Below, one piece after another: positions 52,078-60,741 of a stretch of 64,000 nt of DNA; within the stretch, counting starts at the first letter, position 1; every line of letters starts with the position of its first letter. Made by a program: the position numbers and the translations under genes. The stretch lies in contig NZ_FYED01000001.1 in the NCBI RefSeq assembly GCF_900187565.1, positions 496,001 to 560,000 of the forward strand, read 5' to 3'. This DNA comes from Pseudomonas sp. Irchel 3A7 (GTDB lineage: Bacteria > Pseudomonadota > Gammaproteobacteria > Pseudomonadales > Pseudomonadaceae). A model generated the notes under the pieces. It was given only the letters and a program-made list of their open reading frames with translations, had not been told where the DNA came from and did no database searches.

Positions 52078-52425
52078 GTCGGCTTTCCTTAACAGCACCG
52101 CGGCACGCGCGGAGCAAATTATGATTGTAGAAAGGCGCCTCAATAGGCTGCCGTCAGGGAAATCATTCACCGGGCTGAAGCACAAAATAGCGCACGGATT
52201 GGACTCGTGCGGTTCAGCACCCAGACAAGAGCGTTTGAAATCTCAAACGAATCCTAGGATCAAAGGGGGTAAAGGACAATAGGCCGTTCGAAAAAAAGAA
52301 CGAAAACGCCGCATTTGCCTGTTTTTTCTGATCAACGTAGCAAACGCAGGTTACGCTTGTGAAAACAGCAAGCGATTCAGCAGCATGGACGCCCGCCATG
52401 CATATGAGTATCATGGCGCCCGCTT
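52078..52425. other. 348-bp region between gabD and tRNA-Arg
   Basis: It holds the gabD promoter region (leftward) and the tRNA promoter (rightward). No gene is seen. A small dyad CGTTC-N8-GAACG lies near 52285. Confidence 0.5.
52386..52414 (+). promoter_or_regulatory. tRNA-Arg promoter
   Basis: TGGACG and TATCAT are 17 bp apart, followed by the GC-rich discriminator GGCGCCCGC just before the tRNA, as expected for a stable-RNA promoter under stringent control. Confidence 0.55.
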
Positions 52426-52502
52426 GCACCAGTAGCTCAGCTGGATAGAGTACTGCCCTCCGAAGGCAGGGGTCGTGGGTTCGAATCCCGCCTGGTGCGC
52501 CA
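52426..52502 (+). tRNA. tRNA-Arg (anticodon CCG)
   Basis: The 77-nt gene has the acceptor stem GCACCAG / CTGGTGC with discriminator G and an encoded CCA end. The anticodon loop is CTCCGAA between CTGCC and GGCAG, giving anticodon CCG. The T-loop GGTTCGAATCC is canonical. It reads the CGG arginine codon. Confidence 0.97.
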
Positions 52503-52517
52503 TAGATAGAAACGAGA

Positions 52518-52550
52518 AAGCCTCAGGCCTGTAGGGTCTGGGGCTTTTTT
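52518..52550 (+). terminator. terminator after tRNA-Arg
   Basis: AAGCCTCAG pairs with CTGGGGCTT (one G-U) followed by six T residues, 16 nt after the tRNA. Confidence 0.85.
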
Positions 52551-52560
52551 GTGTTTCACA

Positions 52561-52584
52561 AAAAAACCGCCAAAGCGGTTTTTT
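52561..52584. terminator. bidirectional terminator
   Basis: AAAAAACCGC-CAAA-GCGGTTTTTT forms a perfect 10-bp stem. It abuts the stop of the minus-strand gene at 52586 and serves it. Confidence 0.88.
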
Positions 52585-52585
52585 G

Positions 52586-52795
52586 TCATTCCGTCGTCCA
52601 ATCAAACTCGTCGTACTCATCATCCTCGTCGTCCTCGAACACGTCCTCTTCAAGAACGTCTTCTTCCTCAGCGTCACCCTCTTCCGGCTGATTCAGCAGA
52701 AAATCCTTACGACTCTCGGTAATCGCGCGCCGAAGTTCTTCGCCCTTTTCCGGGCAGTTGAGCATTTGGGCGATGCGGTCGATTTTTTTTGCCAC
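52586..52795 (-). CDS. small acidic protein of unknown function
   Basis: I do not recognise a function. The product has 69 residues if it starts at the GTG at 52795, which has GGAGG 5 nt upstream; an ATG at 52813 would add six residues but its own upstream sequence has no ribosome site. The N-terminal half is a helix ([31 protein letters not shown]); the C-terminal half is almost purely acidic (Asp/Glu) with aromatic residues at the end. Such tails suggest nucleic-acid mimicry or binding to a basic partner. A terminator follows at once. Confidence 0.7.
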   Translation of the reverse strand: MAKKIDRIAQMLNCPEKGEELRRAITESRKDFLLNQPEEGDAEEEDVLEEDVFEDDEDDEYDEFDWTTE

Positions 52796-52876
52796 GGCTT
52801 CCTCCAACCCCATCGGCGATGGCTTGATAGTGCGCGCTTTCGGGCGCGGATGCCAAATCGCCGGGGTTGGTAAGGC

Positions 52877-53500
52877 TCAGTTTTTTTGCAGTGCCTTGAG
52901 TCGGGTGGTGAGGTTTTCGTTGGGGAAGCGCTTGTGCAGGTCTGCCAGCAGTTTGTCTGCCGCTTGGGTCTGTCCGGTTTTTTGCAGGCGCAGGACTTCA
53001 CGCAGTTGTTCATCCAGTGATTTCACCGGTGCCGCTGCGCGCTTGCTGACTTTGGCTTCGTCAGCCATTTCGGCGCTGAAGGATTCACGCTGTGCAGGAG
53101 CGGCCAATTCGGCCATGGGCGCTGCGGGTGCGGGCATCGCGCCCGCCGGGGCAGATAACGCACGGACAGTCGCTGGCGGTGCTGATTCGGCTTCCTGTTT
53201 GGCAACCGGCGCGGAGGCCTCGGGCGCAGGTGCGAAGTCGTAGCTTGGCACTTGCTCCGGGGTGCGTTGTACCAGCGTCAGCATCAGGGCGACGCCGACG
53301 AGGCTGGCGAATGCGACTTGCCAGCGGGGTTGTAGGCAGGCGCGAACCCAGCGTTGCCACAGGCTTGGCTTCGGTGTCGGGGTCTCACGCTGCGCGGCCG
53401 CCAGGATGAAAGCATCGAGGTGGGCAGGTGGTTCGCCGCTTCCATGCTTTCGGTAGTGTTCAACGACCTGTTCTTGCGGTGTCGGGCGGGCGTCAGTCAT
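52877..53500 (-). CDS. single-pass membrane protein, probable partner of the ECF sigma factor
   Basis: This 207-residue protein has an N-terminal cytoplasmic part (about residues 1-58), one membrane helix (WQVAFASLVGVALMLTL), an Ala/Pro-rich periplasmic linker and a short C-terminal helical region. Its ATGA overlap with the sigma gene and its topology fit an anti-sigma factor, but it has no clear zinc anti-sigma motif (HxxxCxxC). It may act in a different way or be a stress-response membrane protein. It is the last gene of the vWA-sigma-membrane-protein operon. Confidence 0.65.
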   Translation of the reverse strand: MTDARPTPQEQVVEHYRKHGSGEPPAHLDAFILAAAQRETPTPKPSLWQRWVRACLQPRWQVAFASLVGVALMLTLVQRTPEQVPSYDFAPAPEASAPVAKQEAESAPPATVRALSAPAGAMPAPAAPMAELAAPAQRESFSAEMADEAKVSKRAAAPVKSLDEQLREVLRLQKTGQTQAADKLLADLHKRFPNENLTTRLKALQKN

Positions 53501-54108
53501 GTCAGTACCTCCTCGGCCAGCAGCAGACGCAGTTTTTGCTGGGCGTAGCGCAAGCGGCTCTTGACCGTTTCCAGCGGTGTTTCGGTGAGGGTGGCGATCT
53601 GCGGCAGATCGAGATCGCTGTAGGCGCGTAGCAGGAACACTTCGCGTTGGTCGGCGGGCAACATTTGCAGGGCGGCTTCCAGGCGCTGACTGTCGCGGCT
53701 GAGGCTCAGCAGTTGCTCGGGATCGGATACGCCGTCAGATATCGCGTGAATCTGCTCGTCGTAACTGTCGTGCAGCGGTTGGTGGACTCCGTTTTTCCGC
53801 CAGTGATCGATCAAGCGATTGCGAGCGATCTGGTACAGCCAGGTACGAAAAGTCGCTCGGCCTTGTGGCTGACTGCCGCTGCGGATCAGGCTCAGCCAGG
53901 TTTCCTGATACACCTCCTCGACCCGTTCCGCGCTGCCACTGAGCCCCAGCAGAAACCGGTATAACCCCTGACGATGGCGCGCGTACAAAATCTCGAACGC
54001 CGCGCTGTCGCCTTGGCGATAACGGGCCAGCAGCGATTCGTCGCTGCTGGCCTCAACGCTGTCTGCTGGCGCGAACAGCTGGCTGATGAACCCCTTGAGT
54101 CGGTTCAC
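53497..54108 (-). CDS. ECF-type RNA polymerase sigma factor
   Basis: This 203-residue sigma factor has region 2 (about residues 25-95; FEILYARHRQGLYRFLLGLSG, VEEVYQETWLSLI, FRTWLYQIARNRLIDHWR) and region 4 (about 145-195; LPADQREVFLLRAYSDLDLPQIATLTETPLETVKSRLRYAQQKLR). The start is GTG and overlaps the TAG of the preceding vWA gene by one base, so the two are coupled. The linkage to a vWA lipoprotein is unusual for an ECF sigma factor and suggests control by an envelope signal. Confidence 0.85.
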   Translation of the reverse strand: MNRLKGFISQLFAPADSVEASSDESLLARYRQGDSAAFEILYARHRQGLYRFLLGLSGSAERVEEVYQETWLSLIRSGSQPQGRATFRTWLYQIARNRLIDHWRKNGVHQPLHDSYDEQIHAISDGVSDPEQLLSLSRDSQRLEAALQMLPADQREVFLLRAYSDLDLPQIATLTETPLETVKSRLRYAQQKLRLLLAEEVLT

Positions 54109-55847
54109 TATTCAATCCGTCGGTCAGTGGCGGTTGGATTCGACGCTGTAGTGGTGCGCAGGCTCTGCGCCAGTTCCACCAATTGCACGAACTCGCTGCG
54201 CAGGCCGAAGCGGTCGTCGCCCCGGGCACCACGGGCCAGCGCTTCGGTGTCCTTGAGGCTGAACTCGCCGGTGTAACGGCCGTCCTTGAGTTGTTGGGAA
54301 AACGCGGCGACGGCAGCGGCAAATCGAAGATCGTCACTGGCTGGTTTCGCGCTATCCGCGACGGGGCGCTCGATCAGGCGACTATTCCCACCTTCCGGCA
54401 GCTGATATCGCACACGCAGCATCGCCAATTCCCCGTTCTTGTCGGAAACCGCAGCGCTCGCTTTACCGTAGCGCAACGGCTCCAACCAGCCCTTCTCGCC
54501 CGTGGGGACAATTTCGTACAACGCCGTCACCGTATGCCCTGCCCCGATTTCACCGGCATCGACCTTGTCGTTACTGAAATCCTCACGCTTCAACGCGCGG
54601 TTTTCATAGCCCAGCAGGCGATATTCACTGACCTGCGCCGGATTGAATTCCACTTGCAGCTTCACGTTTTTCGCCACCACGGCGAGGGTCGAGCCGAGTT
54701 GATCCACCAGCACCTTGCGCGCTTCGCGCAGGTTGTCGATGTAGGCATAGTTGCCATCGCCGGCATCAGCCAGTTGTTCCATCAGCTGTTCATTGTAGTT
54801 ATCCACACCAAAACCGAGGGTGGTCAGGGATACGCCGGTCTTGCGTTTATCCACAGCCATTTGCTTGAGGCTGTCGAAGTCGCTGATGCCGACATTGAAG
54901 TCACCGTCAGTGGCCAGTAGCACGCGGTTGATGCCCTTGGGGATAAACGCCTGTTGCGCCATTTGGTAGGCCAGCTCGATGCCCGAAGCTCCGGCGGTGG
55001 AGCCGCCGGCGGTCAATTGGTCGATGGCGGTACGAATCTTCGCTTTGTCGCGTCCGGAAGTGGGCTCGAGCACCACGCGGGATTCGCCGGCGTAAACCAC
55101 CAGCGACACTCGATCCTGCTCGCGCAGTTGATCGACCAGCAATTTCAGCGTGCTTTTGACCAGCGGCAAGCCCTCGCGGCGGTCCATCGAGCCGGACACG
55201 TCCACCAGAAATACCAGGTTCGCCGGGGCTAATTGCGCCACCGCCCGGTCCGACGCCTTGATGCCGATGCGCAGCAAACGGGTATGCGGGTTCCACGGTG
55301 ACGCCGCCAATTCGGTGGTCACGCCGAAAGGCGAGCCATCGGTGGGCAAGGCGTAGTCGTAAGGGAAGTAATTGACCATCTCCTCCAGCCGCACCGCCCC
55401 TTCCGGTGGCAGGCGTCCCTGGTTGAGCAAACGACGAACGTTGGCGTAGGCGCCGGTGTCGACATCGGCGCTGAAGGTCGAGACCGGCGCCTCGGTGACG
55501 CTGTGGATCGGGTTGTCGGCCAAAGCCTGGTATTGCTCGCGCTGTTCGTCGCGATAGCCCTGTGGGTAAATGTCTTGTGGATAAGCCTCACCGGCAGGCA
55601 TCGGCGCGAAACCGGCCATGGGTGCCGCGCGTACGCTGCGCTTGGCCACCGCGGCATCCGCCATGACGGTTTCGTGTTGCACCAAGGCTTCGGTTTTCAG
55701 TTCAGCCTTTGCCGGTGGCGGCACCACCGCAGACTCGGGTTTCGAAGAAACGCCGCAACCGGCAATCGCCAGCAACAACCCGGCGGCAAAACCCTGGGTG
55801 GCCGGACGGAGAAAATGCAGAGGGAGGGACTGCAGAGAAGGGAGCAT
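54108..55847 (-). CDS. vWA-domain lipoprotein, YfbK-like
   Basis: The 579-residue exported protein has a lipoprotein signal (LLLAIAGC, Cys near residue 31), an N-terminal vWF-like region (about residues 100-190; STFSADVDTGAYANVRRLLN), a vWA domain (about 200-375) with the metal-binding MIDAS motif DVSGSMD, and a C-terminal DUF3520-type domain. It is probably anchored facing the periplasm. The ATG at 55847 has GAGGT 7 nt upstream; an ATG at 55877 is an alternative with its own GAGGA site. It is the first gene of an operon with the ECF sigma factor and a membrane protein. Confidence 0.83.
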   Translation of the reverse strand: MLPSLQSLPLHFLRPATQGFAAGLLLAIAGCGVSSKPESAVVPPPAKAELKTEALVQHETVMADAAVAKRSVRAAPMAGFAPMPAGEAYPQDIYPQGYRDEQREQYQALADNPIHSVTEAPVSTFSADVDTGAYANVRRLLNQGRLPPEGAVRLEEMVNYFPYDYALPTDGSPFGVTTELAASPWNPHTRLLRIGIKASDRAVAQLAPANLVFLVDVSGSMDRREGLPLVKSTLKLLVDQLREQDRVSLVVYAGESRVVLEPTSGRDKAKIRTAIDQLTAGGSTAGASGIELAYQMAQQAFIPKGINRVLLATDGDFNVGISDFDSLKQMAVDKRKTGVSLTTLGFGVDNYNEQLMEQLADAGDGNYAYIDNLREARKVLVDQLGSTLAVVAKNVKLQVEFNPAQVSEYRLLGYENRALKREDFSNDKVDAGEIGAGHTVTALYEIVPTGEKGWLEPLRYGKASAAVSDKNGELAMLRVRYQLPEGGNSRLIERPVADSAKPASDDLRFAAAVAAFSQQLKDGRYTGEFSLKDTEALARGARGDDRFGLRSEFVQLVELAQSLRTTTASNPTATDRRIE

Positions 55848-55934
55848 GGGGCTGACCTCAGGAGGAAATTGATCCATTCATCCTCTGAGACGGACAGCCC
55901 AAACGGTTCGGGTTAACCCATGCGAAAAAAATCT

Positions 55935-56498
55935 TCAGCGGTGATAACGCCGCACCACGCTGCTGTTTCTCAACACATGGCCTTTGATTTTTTCCAGGAA
56001 CTGCGCACGGGTCAGGCCGGCGGGCAAGGCATCCGGGGCCAGGTCCAGGGCGTAGAGCTGGATGATGTAATGGTGCGCGCTGTCGCCCACTGGCGGGCAT
56101 GGCCCGACATAGCCCGTGGTGCCTTTGCTGTTCGTGCCGCCCACGCCTTCCAGCGCGGATTTGGCACCGACACCCGCCGGGATCTGGTGGGTGGTGGCCT
56201 TGATGCCGTAATGAACCCAATGATCGATGCCCTGCCCTTTCTGGCCATCCGGGTCGTGCATGACGATGGCATAGCTGAGCGTGCCGGCCGGACCGGCGTT
56301 CCAGTTCAGCGCCGGCGAAACATTGTGCCCGCCGCAACCCTGGGCATCGCTGGCGGCGGCCGAGGTGAACAAACGGTCATCCGATACACCCGGGATGTTC
56401 AGGGTGAAACGTTCCTGAGCCGCCTGCGCCGGAAATTGCACGCAAAAGGCGACTGCTACGGCTGCCAGCCAAGGGTTCAGTGAGGTCAATCGGGTCAT
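55935..56498 (-). CDS. YbhB/YbcL-family (Raf-kinase-inhibitor-like) exported protein
   Basis: This 187-residue protein has a signal peptide (hydrophobic core AAVAVAFCVQF, cleavage after AQA). The PEBP fold is clear: NVSPALNWNAGPAGTLSYAIVMHDPD, the DHWVHYGI strand and YVGPCPPVGDSAHHYIIQLYAL. Bacterial members bind small anionic ligands and have no settled role. The start at 56498 gives the signal peptide; the longer frame to 56714 would run into the divergent gene. Confidence 0.85.
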   Translation of the reverse strand: MTRLTSLNPWLAAVAVAFCVQFPAQAAQERFTLNIPGVSDDRLFTSAAASDAQGCGGHNVSPALNWNAGPAGTLSYAIVMHDPDGQKGQGIDHWVHYGIKATTHQIPAGVGAKSALEGVGGTNSKGTTGYVGPCPPVGDSAHHYIIQLYALDLAPDALPAGLTRAQFLEKIKGHVLRNSSVVRRYHR

Positions 56499-56637
56499 TC
56501 CAGAGCACCATAAGCGGATGGGGCCGTCGTCGGCGTGCAAACTATAGCCGGACCGTTCGTGCCTTGGCACCGGGATTTGGCTGAACCTCAAATTTGGGGC
56601 CAGACTCTTAAATGAAACGCTTGCCTGGAGAGCGATC

Positions 56638-58161
56638 ATGATCCTGCATCGCGTCGCCCGTTTCGCAGATATTCCTGAAAATCGTGGTCTTGAAGTCAAG
56701 ATCGAGGACAGCAAAATCCTGCTGTTGAAGGTCGGCGACCAATTGCGCGCCTATCAAGGCGAATGCCCTCATGCCGGAGCGCCGCTGGCCGAAGGCGCGC
56801 TTTGCAACGGACGACTGACCTGTCCGTGGCACAAGGCGCAGTTTCGCATCGAGGACGGCGGGTTGTGCGAACCACCAGCCCTCGACAGCCTCAAGCGCTA
56901 CCCGCTCGAAGTGCGTGACGGCGAGGTCTGGGTGGGCGATCAGCCGTTGGTGGATGCGCACACGCCCCCGGCCGACGACGAGCGGACCTTTGTGATTGTC
57001 GGCGCCGGCGCTGCAGGCACGGCCGCGGCAGCGGCGCTGCGGGAGAAAGGCTTCGGTGGCCGGGTATTGTTGATTGACCGCGAAAACGCTGCCGGTTACG
57101 ACCGTACGGTATTAAGCAAATTCGTGATTTCCGGAGAAACGCCGCCGGACGACGTCCCAACCCTGCGCGATGAAGCGTTTTATAAAGAGCAACGCATTGA
57201 GCGGATCAATGCGGATGTAGTGAGCCTGGATTCCACCCACCGAACACTGCGGCTCAGCGATGGCCAATCGCTTGATTATGACGCCGTACTGCTGGCAACC
57301 GGCGGCACACCAAAAACGCTCGAACTGCCCGGTGCCGACCTGCCGCAAGTGTTTGTTTTACGCTCAAGGGACCATGCACAGCGGATTCTGAAAAGCGCCA
57401 AACCCGGTCAGCGGGCGGTGATCATCGGCGATAGCTTCATCGCCATGGAGTCCGCTTCGTCCCTGCGCCAATATGGCCTCGACGTCACTGTCCTGGCCCG
57501 TCAGCCGGTGCCTTTCGCCAAACAGTTCGGCGAAACCGTCGGCAAGGCGATTCTTGCCCTGCATCAAGCCAATGGCGTGGTGTTTAGTACCGAGGGCGAA
57601 GCCACGCAGATCGAAGGCGTGAACAAGGTTGATGCCGTGCGCCTGGACAATGGCCAACGGTTACCGGCGGACCTGGTGCTGGTGGGCATTGGCGTGAGCC
57701 CGGCGACCGGGGCGTTTACCGATTTGCCGAAGGAAAAGGACCACTCGCTGTGCGTCGACGGCGGCATGCGCGTGACCGATGGACTTTGGGCGGCTGGTGA
57801 TATCGTCACCTTCCCGCTCAACGGGCAGCGGGTACGGATCGAACACTGGCGCCTGGCTCAACAACAGGCACGCATCGCCGCCGCGAACATGCTCGGGGGC
57901 GATGAGCATTACCTCGACGTACCGTACTTCTGGACCTGGCACTTCGGCAAGAACTACGACTACCTCGGCCACGCCGAGGCGTGGGACGAAGTCGAATTCA
58001 AGGGTGATCCGTTCAATCCACCCTTTATCGGGCTGTTCGGCAAGAACGGCGTGGTGACGGCAGCCGTGGCCTGCGATGAAGAGCGGACCATGGCGATGCT
58101 CGCCGAGCGGATGAAGCAGCCGTTGTCAGTGGATGAGGGGTGGCGGTTGATTCGCGGGTAA
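56638..58161 (+). CDS. Rieske ferredoxin-FAD oxidoreductase fusion (AIFM3-like)
   Basis: The 507-residue protein joins an N-terminal Rieske 2Fe-2S domain (residues about 1-105; ligands in CPHAG and CPWHK) to an FAD/NAD(P)-dependent reductase (about 115-400; FVIVGAGAAGTAAAAALRE and a second GxGxxG-like site VIIGDSFIAMESAS) and a C-terminal Reductase_C domain. This is the layout of human AIFM3 and bacterial ferredoxin reductases. The electron partner is not known. Its ATG has GGAG 9 nt upstream. It is divergent from the YbhB-like gene. Confidence 0.88.
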   Translation: MILHRVARFADIPENRGLEVKIEDSKILLLKVGDQLRAYQGECPHAGAPLAEGALCNGRLTCPWHKAQFRIEDGGLCEPPALDSLKRYPLEVRDGEVWVGDQPLVDAHTPPADDERTFVIVGAGAAGTAAAAALREKGFGGRVLLIDRENAAGYDRTVLSKFVISGETPPDDVPTLRDEAFYKEQRIERINADVVSLDSTHRTLRLSDGQSLDYDAVLLATGGTPKTLELPGADLPQVFVLRSRDHAQRILKSAKPGQRAVIIGDSFIAMESASSLRQYGLDVTVLARQPVPFAKQFGETVGKAILALHQANGVVFSTEGEATQIEGVNKVDAVRLDNGQRLPADLVLVGIGVSPATGAFTDLPKEKDHSLCVDGGMRVTDGLWAAGDIVTFPLNGQRVRIEHWRLAQQQARIAAANMLGGDEHYLDVPYFWTWHFGKNYDYLGHAEAWDEVEFKGDPFNPPFIGLFGKNGVVTAAVACDEERTMAMLAERMKQPLSVDEGWRLIRG

Positions 58162-58180
58162 ATCACGATCCAGGACAGCA

Positions 58181-58219
58181 AAACGCCCGGCGTCTGCATT
58201 GCGCAAAAGCCGGGCGTTT
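58181..58219. terminator. bidirectional rho-independent terminator
   Basis: AAACGCCCGGC / GCCGGGCGTTT form a perfect 11-bp stem with a 17-nt loop, between the convergent genes at 56638-58161 and 58237-59742. Confidence 0.85.
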
Positions 58220-58236
58220 CTATTCAAGCAGTGGTT

Positions 58237-59742
58237 TTACTGCACTTCGCCAGCGCCACCAAACTTGCTCATCAAGAAACCGACAAATTCTTCGAGGGTC
58301 ATTTTCTGGCCGTTGAAATCCACCTGATTGTTGGTGTAGTGCAGCTTGGTGACGATGTTGTTGCCTTCCAGTTTCGCCAACTGCGAACCGACGGCCATGC
58401 TGCTGAACATGTCGGCCGTGGCGGTGGCCTGATCGGCGATCAACTTGGCGTCGGTCTGACCATCGATTTGCGACTGCACGGTGAGCACGTCAACGATCAT
58501 CGGCTTGGACACTTGCAGATTGAAATCCAGCAACGCGATCAACTGCTGGACCAGTTGATCGGCCGGCAGGTCGATCGCTTGTGGCTTGGTCAAGTCGAGC
58601 ACCAGGTTGGCGCGGCTTTCGCCATTGGCAGTGTTGAACGACAGGTTCTCCAAAGCTACCTGCGGACCGGCCGCGAGCAATTGCTCCAGATGGGTCTTGA
58701 GCTGGGTCTCTTCGGCTTCGGTCAGCTGAAGCTCCGGCGCCGGTTGACCCGCCTCGGTCGCCTCGGCGACAGCCTCCTCGTACGGCTGCAGTTTGGTCTG
58801 GTAGATCTGCATCAACGCCATGGTGGAAGGAATGTCGAGGTTCTTCAGGCTCAGGGCCATCTGCGCAGAACCGACAGCCTTGCCGTTGAGGGACACCTCA
58901 CCAATCTTGTAATCGGCACGCCCGGAGGCGTTGGTCCCCGATTCCGAGGTCTGGTTCTTCATTTCGAATTTTTTTAAGCCCAGCACCGACTGTTTCGGGC
59001 CAAAGGTGGTTTGGCTGTTGCTCAGCTCGACCGTGTTTTCACCGGTGTAGTAACCGTAGGTACTTTTGCTCAGGTTGCTGGCCAGGGTCAGGCCACTCAA
59101 CTCCACCTGCACCGGTGTCTGGTCTTCGGCGACAGTGGTCAGCTTCAGGCTGTCCATGTAGCCGTCGGCCTTGACCTTCTGCGCCTGGGCACTGGCCGCG
59201 ACGTCGACTTTCAGGCCGGAGAACTTCATGCTGGATTTGTCGTCCAGTGCTGTTTCCAGCGGCAGCAATTCAAGCGTGCCGTTGGTGGAATTGTCGTAGC
59301 CGATGTTGACCACGCCTTTGAGTGGCGACGCATCCTTGGTAGCGGCGAACCATTTTTCCGTGAGCGGCGTTTTTGCAAGTGTGTAATGACTGGTGGCCAT
59401 GACCGGCAACCACTTGAGCGAGACCAGGCGCGAGAATGGCAGCGGGCCGTGTTCGAGGCGATCGACGAACAGCAACTCGACCGGTACCTCGCCGAACATT
59501 TCGCCTTCAGCCTTGAGGCGATAGTGCGCCGTGCTGCTGAATACGTGGCGCTCCAGCGACACCAGCTCCACCGTCGCCGTGCCCTTGTGCCCCACCAGCG
59601 CGGCCTGCAATTGCTGGTTGGCGTCCGCCAGGGAGGTGTTCAGTACACTTTCGATCTTGGTGCCGGTGTACCACGCACCGCCGACGCTGATTGCGCCGAT
59701 GGCGACAACGATTCCCAGAAGCACGCCTGCAGATTTATTCAT
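58237..59742 (-). CDS. YdgA/DUF945-family exported protein
   Basis: This 501-residue protein has an uncleaved or cleaved N-terminal hydrophobic segment (SAGVLLGIVVAIGAISVGG) and a long beta-rich body, as in the YdgA (DUF945) family of E. coli, whose function is unknown. Toward the C-terminus it has a hydrophilic helical stretch (NNQVDFNGQKMTLEEFVGFLMSKFGG). I take the ATG at 59742; a TTG at 59757 in frame is unlikely. Confidence 0.8.
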   Translation of the reverse strand: MNKSAGVLLGIVVAIGAISVGGAWYTGTKIESVLNTSLADANQQLQAALVGHKGTATVELVSLERHVFSSTAHYRLKAEGEMFGEVPVELLFVDRLEHGPLPFSRLVSLKWLPVMATSHYTLAKTPLTEKWFAATKDASPLKGVVNIGYDNSTNGTLELLPLETALDDKSSMKFSGLKVDVAASAQAQKVKADGYMDSLKLTTVAEDQTPVQVELSGLTLASNLSKSTYGYYTGENTVELSNSQTTFGPKQSVLGLKKFEMKNQTSESGTNASGRADYKIGEVSLNGKAVGSAQMALSLKNLDIPSTMALMQIYQTKLQPYEEAVAEATEAGQPAPELQLTEAEETQLKTHLEQLLAAGPQVALENLSFNTANGESRANLVLDLTKPQAIDLPADQLVQQLIALLDFNLQVSKPMIVDVLTVQSQIDGQTDAKLIADQATATADMFSSMAVGSQLAKLEGNNIVTKLHYTNNQVDFNGQKMTLEEFVGFLMSKFGGAGEVQ

Positions 59743-59923
59743 GAATGACCCGATCAATGTCCGTTGTTGAAGGTGTGGTCGTCTTCCCTGAACCCATGAC
59801 GGGTTGCGGTCACGACTGCGCTTGAAGTGGGGAGCAGATTAGCATCAGGCGCAGGGGGCGGCCCAATGATTAAAGGTGAAAGAGTGTCATAGGCGGGTAA
59901 AGATTCTGGTGCTCATGCGATCG

Positions 59924-59991
59924 CCTTCGCGAGCAGGCTCGCTCCCACATTTGGAATGCAATCCCCTGTGGGAGCGAGCCTGCTCGCGAAA
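59924..59991. repeat. REPIN (inverted REP pair)
   Basis: An inverted pair just after the membrane-protein gene at 60014-60649, in a 271-bp gap that otherwise shows nothing. Confidence 0.9.
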
Positions 59992-60013
59992 GCGTCAGTC
60001 CAGGCACTTCGGA

Positions 60014-60649
60014 TCAGGAATACTGTACTTCGATCTCATCCAGCTGATGATCAAAGGTTTTGAGCCGCGCGGTCCAGGTGTACACCAGCACTTCAAAATC
60101 CCGATTGATCACCGCCCCGCCCGTCACTTCCCCACGGGGGTCGCAGAAGTCCAGTTGATAGCGCTCACGAGCCATGGCGGTGGCGACATCGGCCAGTTCC
60201 CGGGCGTTGTTGAGCCAGTGCCGACCGTCGTCGGCCACTTGTTTGTCCAGCTCCAGGCATTGCTTCTTCAGGGTTTCGAGGCTCTTTTCCAGCGGCGTGC
60301 CAGTGAGCTCGCCCATGACTTCCTGGAACGTGCGCCCCGGTTGCCAGTAACTGCCCCAGAAATAGCGGTCGAACACCGTTTCGACACGACGCAACGCCAC
60401 CTTGGTGTCCCAGATCAGCACCAGGGTCTTGCCTTGTTCGAGTTGCCTTTTTTTGATCCGCTGCGTCTGGACGGACGCCCAGGCCACCACCGCGATGGAC
60501 ATCACGGCGATCAGCGCGGCGGCACTGTCGAGAAATACCATCGCCTTGTCGATCTGGTGGGCCAGCATGATGCCGTAGAAATAGGTCGCCGTGAGCAGCA
60601 CCAACGCCACGACGGCACACCAGAAGCCGAGAGCATAAGGGTTTTTCAT
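60014..60649 (-). CDS. two-helix membrane protein of unknown function
   Basis: I do not recognise it. The 211-residue product has two N-terminal membrane helices (ALGFWCAVVALVLLTATYFYGIML and AAALIAVMSIAVVAWASV) and a soluble helical C-terminal domain of about 140 residues with WDTKVALRRVETVFDRYFWGSY and a Glu/Lys-rich stretch. The ATG at 60649 has a GGGGAA 8 nt upstream; an ATG at 60664 is an alternative. It stands alone, 92 bp from the efflux outer-membrane gene on the same strand. Confidence 0.6.
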   Translation of the reverse strand: MKNPYALGFWCAVVALVLLTATYFYGIMLAHQIDKAMVFLDSAAALIAVMSIAVVAWASVQTQRIKKRQLEQGKTLVLIWDTKVALRRVETVFDRYFWGSYWQPGRTFQEVMGELTGTPLEKSLETLKKQCLELDKQVADDGRHWLNNARELADVATAMARERYQLDFCDPRGEVTGGAVINRDFEVLVYTWTARLKTFDHQLDEIEVQYS

Positions 60650-60741
60650 TATTGGTTTCCCCATGACCTGCGCAAGCCTTGTGCGAAGCAAGGGCGTTTT
60701 TCACGAACGCCCTTTCAACACTTCAAAGCATAGCAACGGCC

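Noticed and set aside
50605..52092. 495-codon open frame on the + strand
   Set aside because: It is antisense to gabD, whose catalytic motifs are intact.
52426..52502. tRNA gene as an integration site
   Set aside because: No integrase and no repeat of the tRNA 3' end were found nearby.
2071..59991. Repeated palindromic units considered as a CRISPR array
   Set aside because: The units occur as isolated inverted pairs between genes, not as direct repeats with regular spacers, and there are no cas genes.
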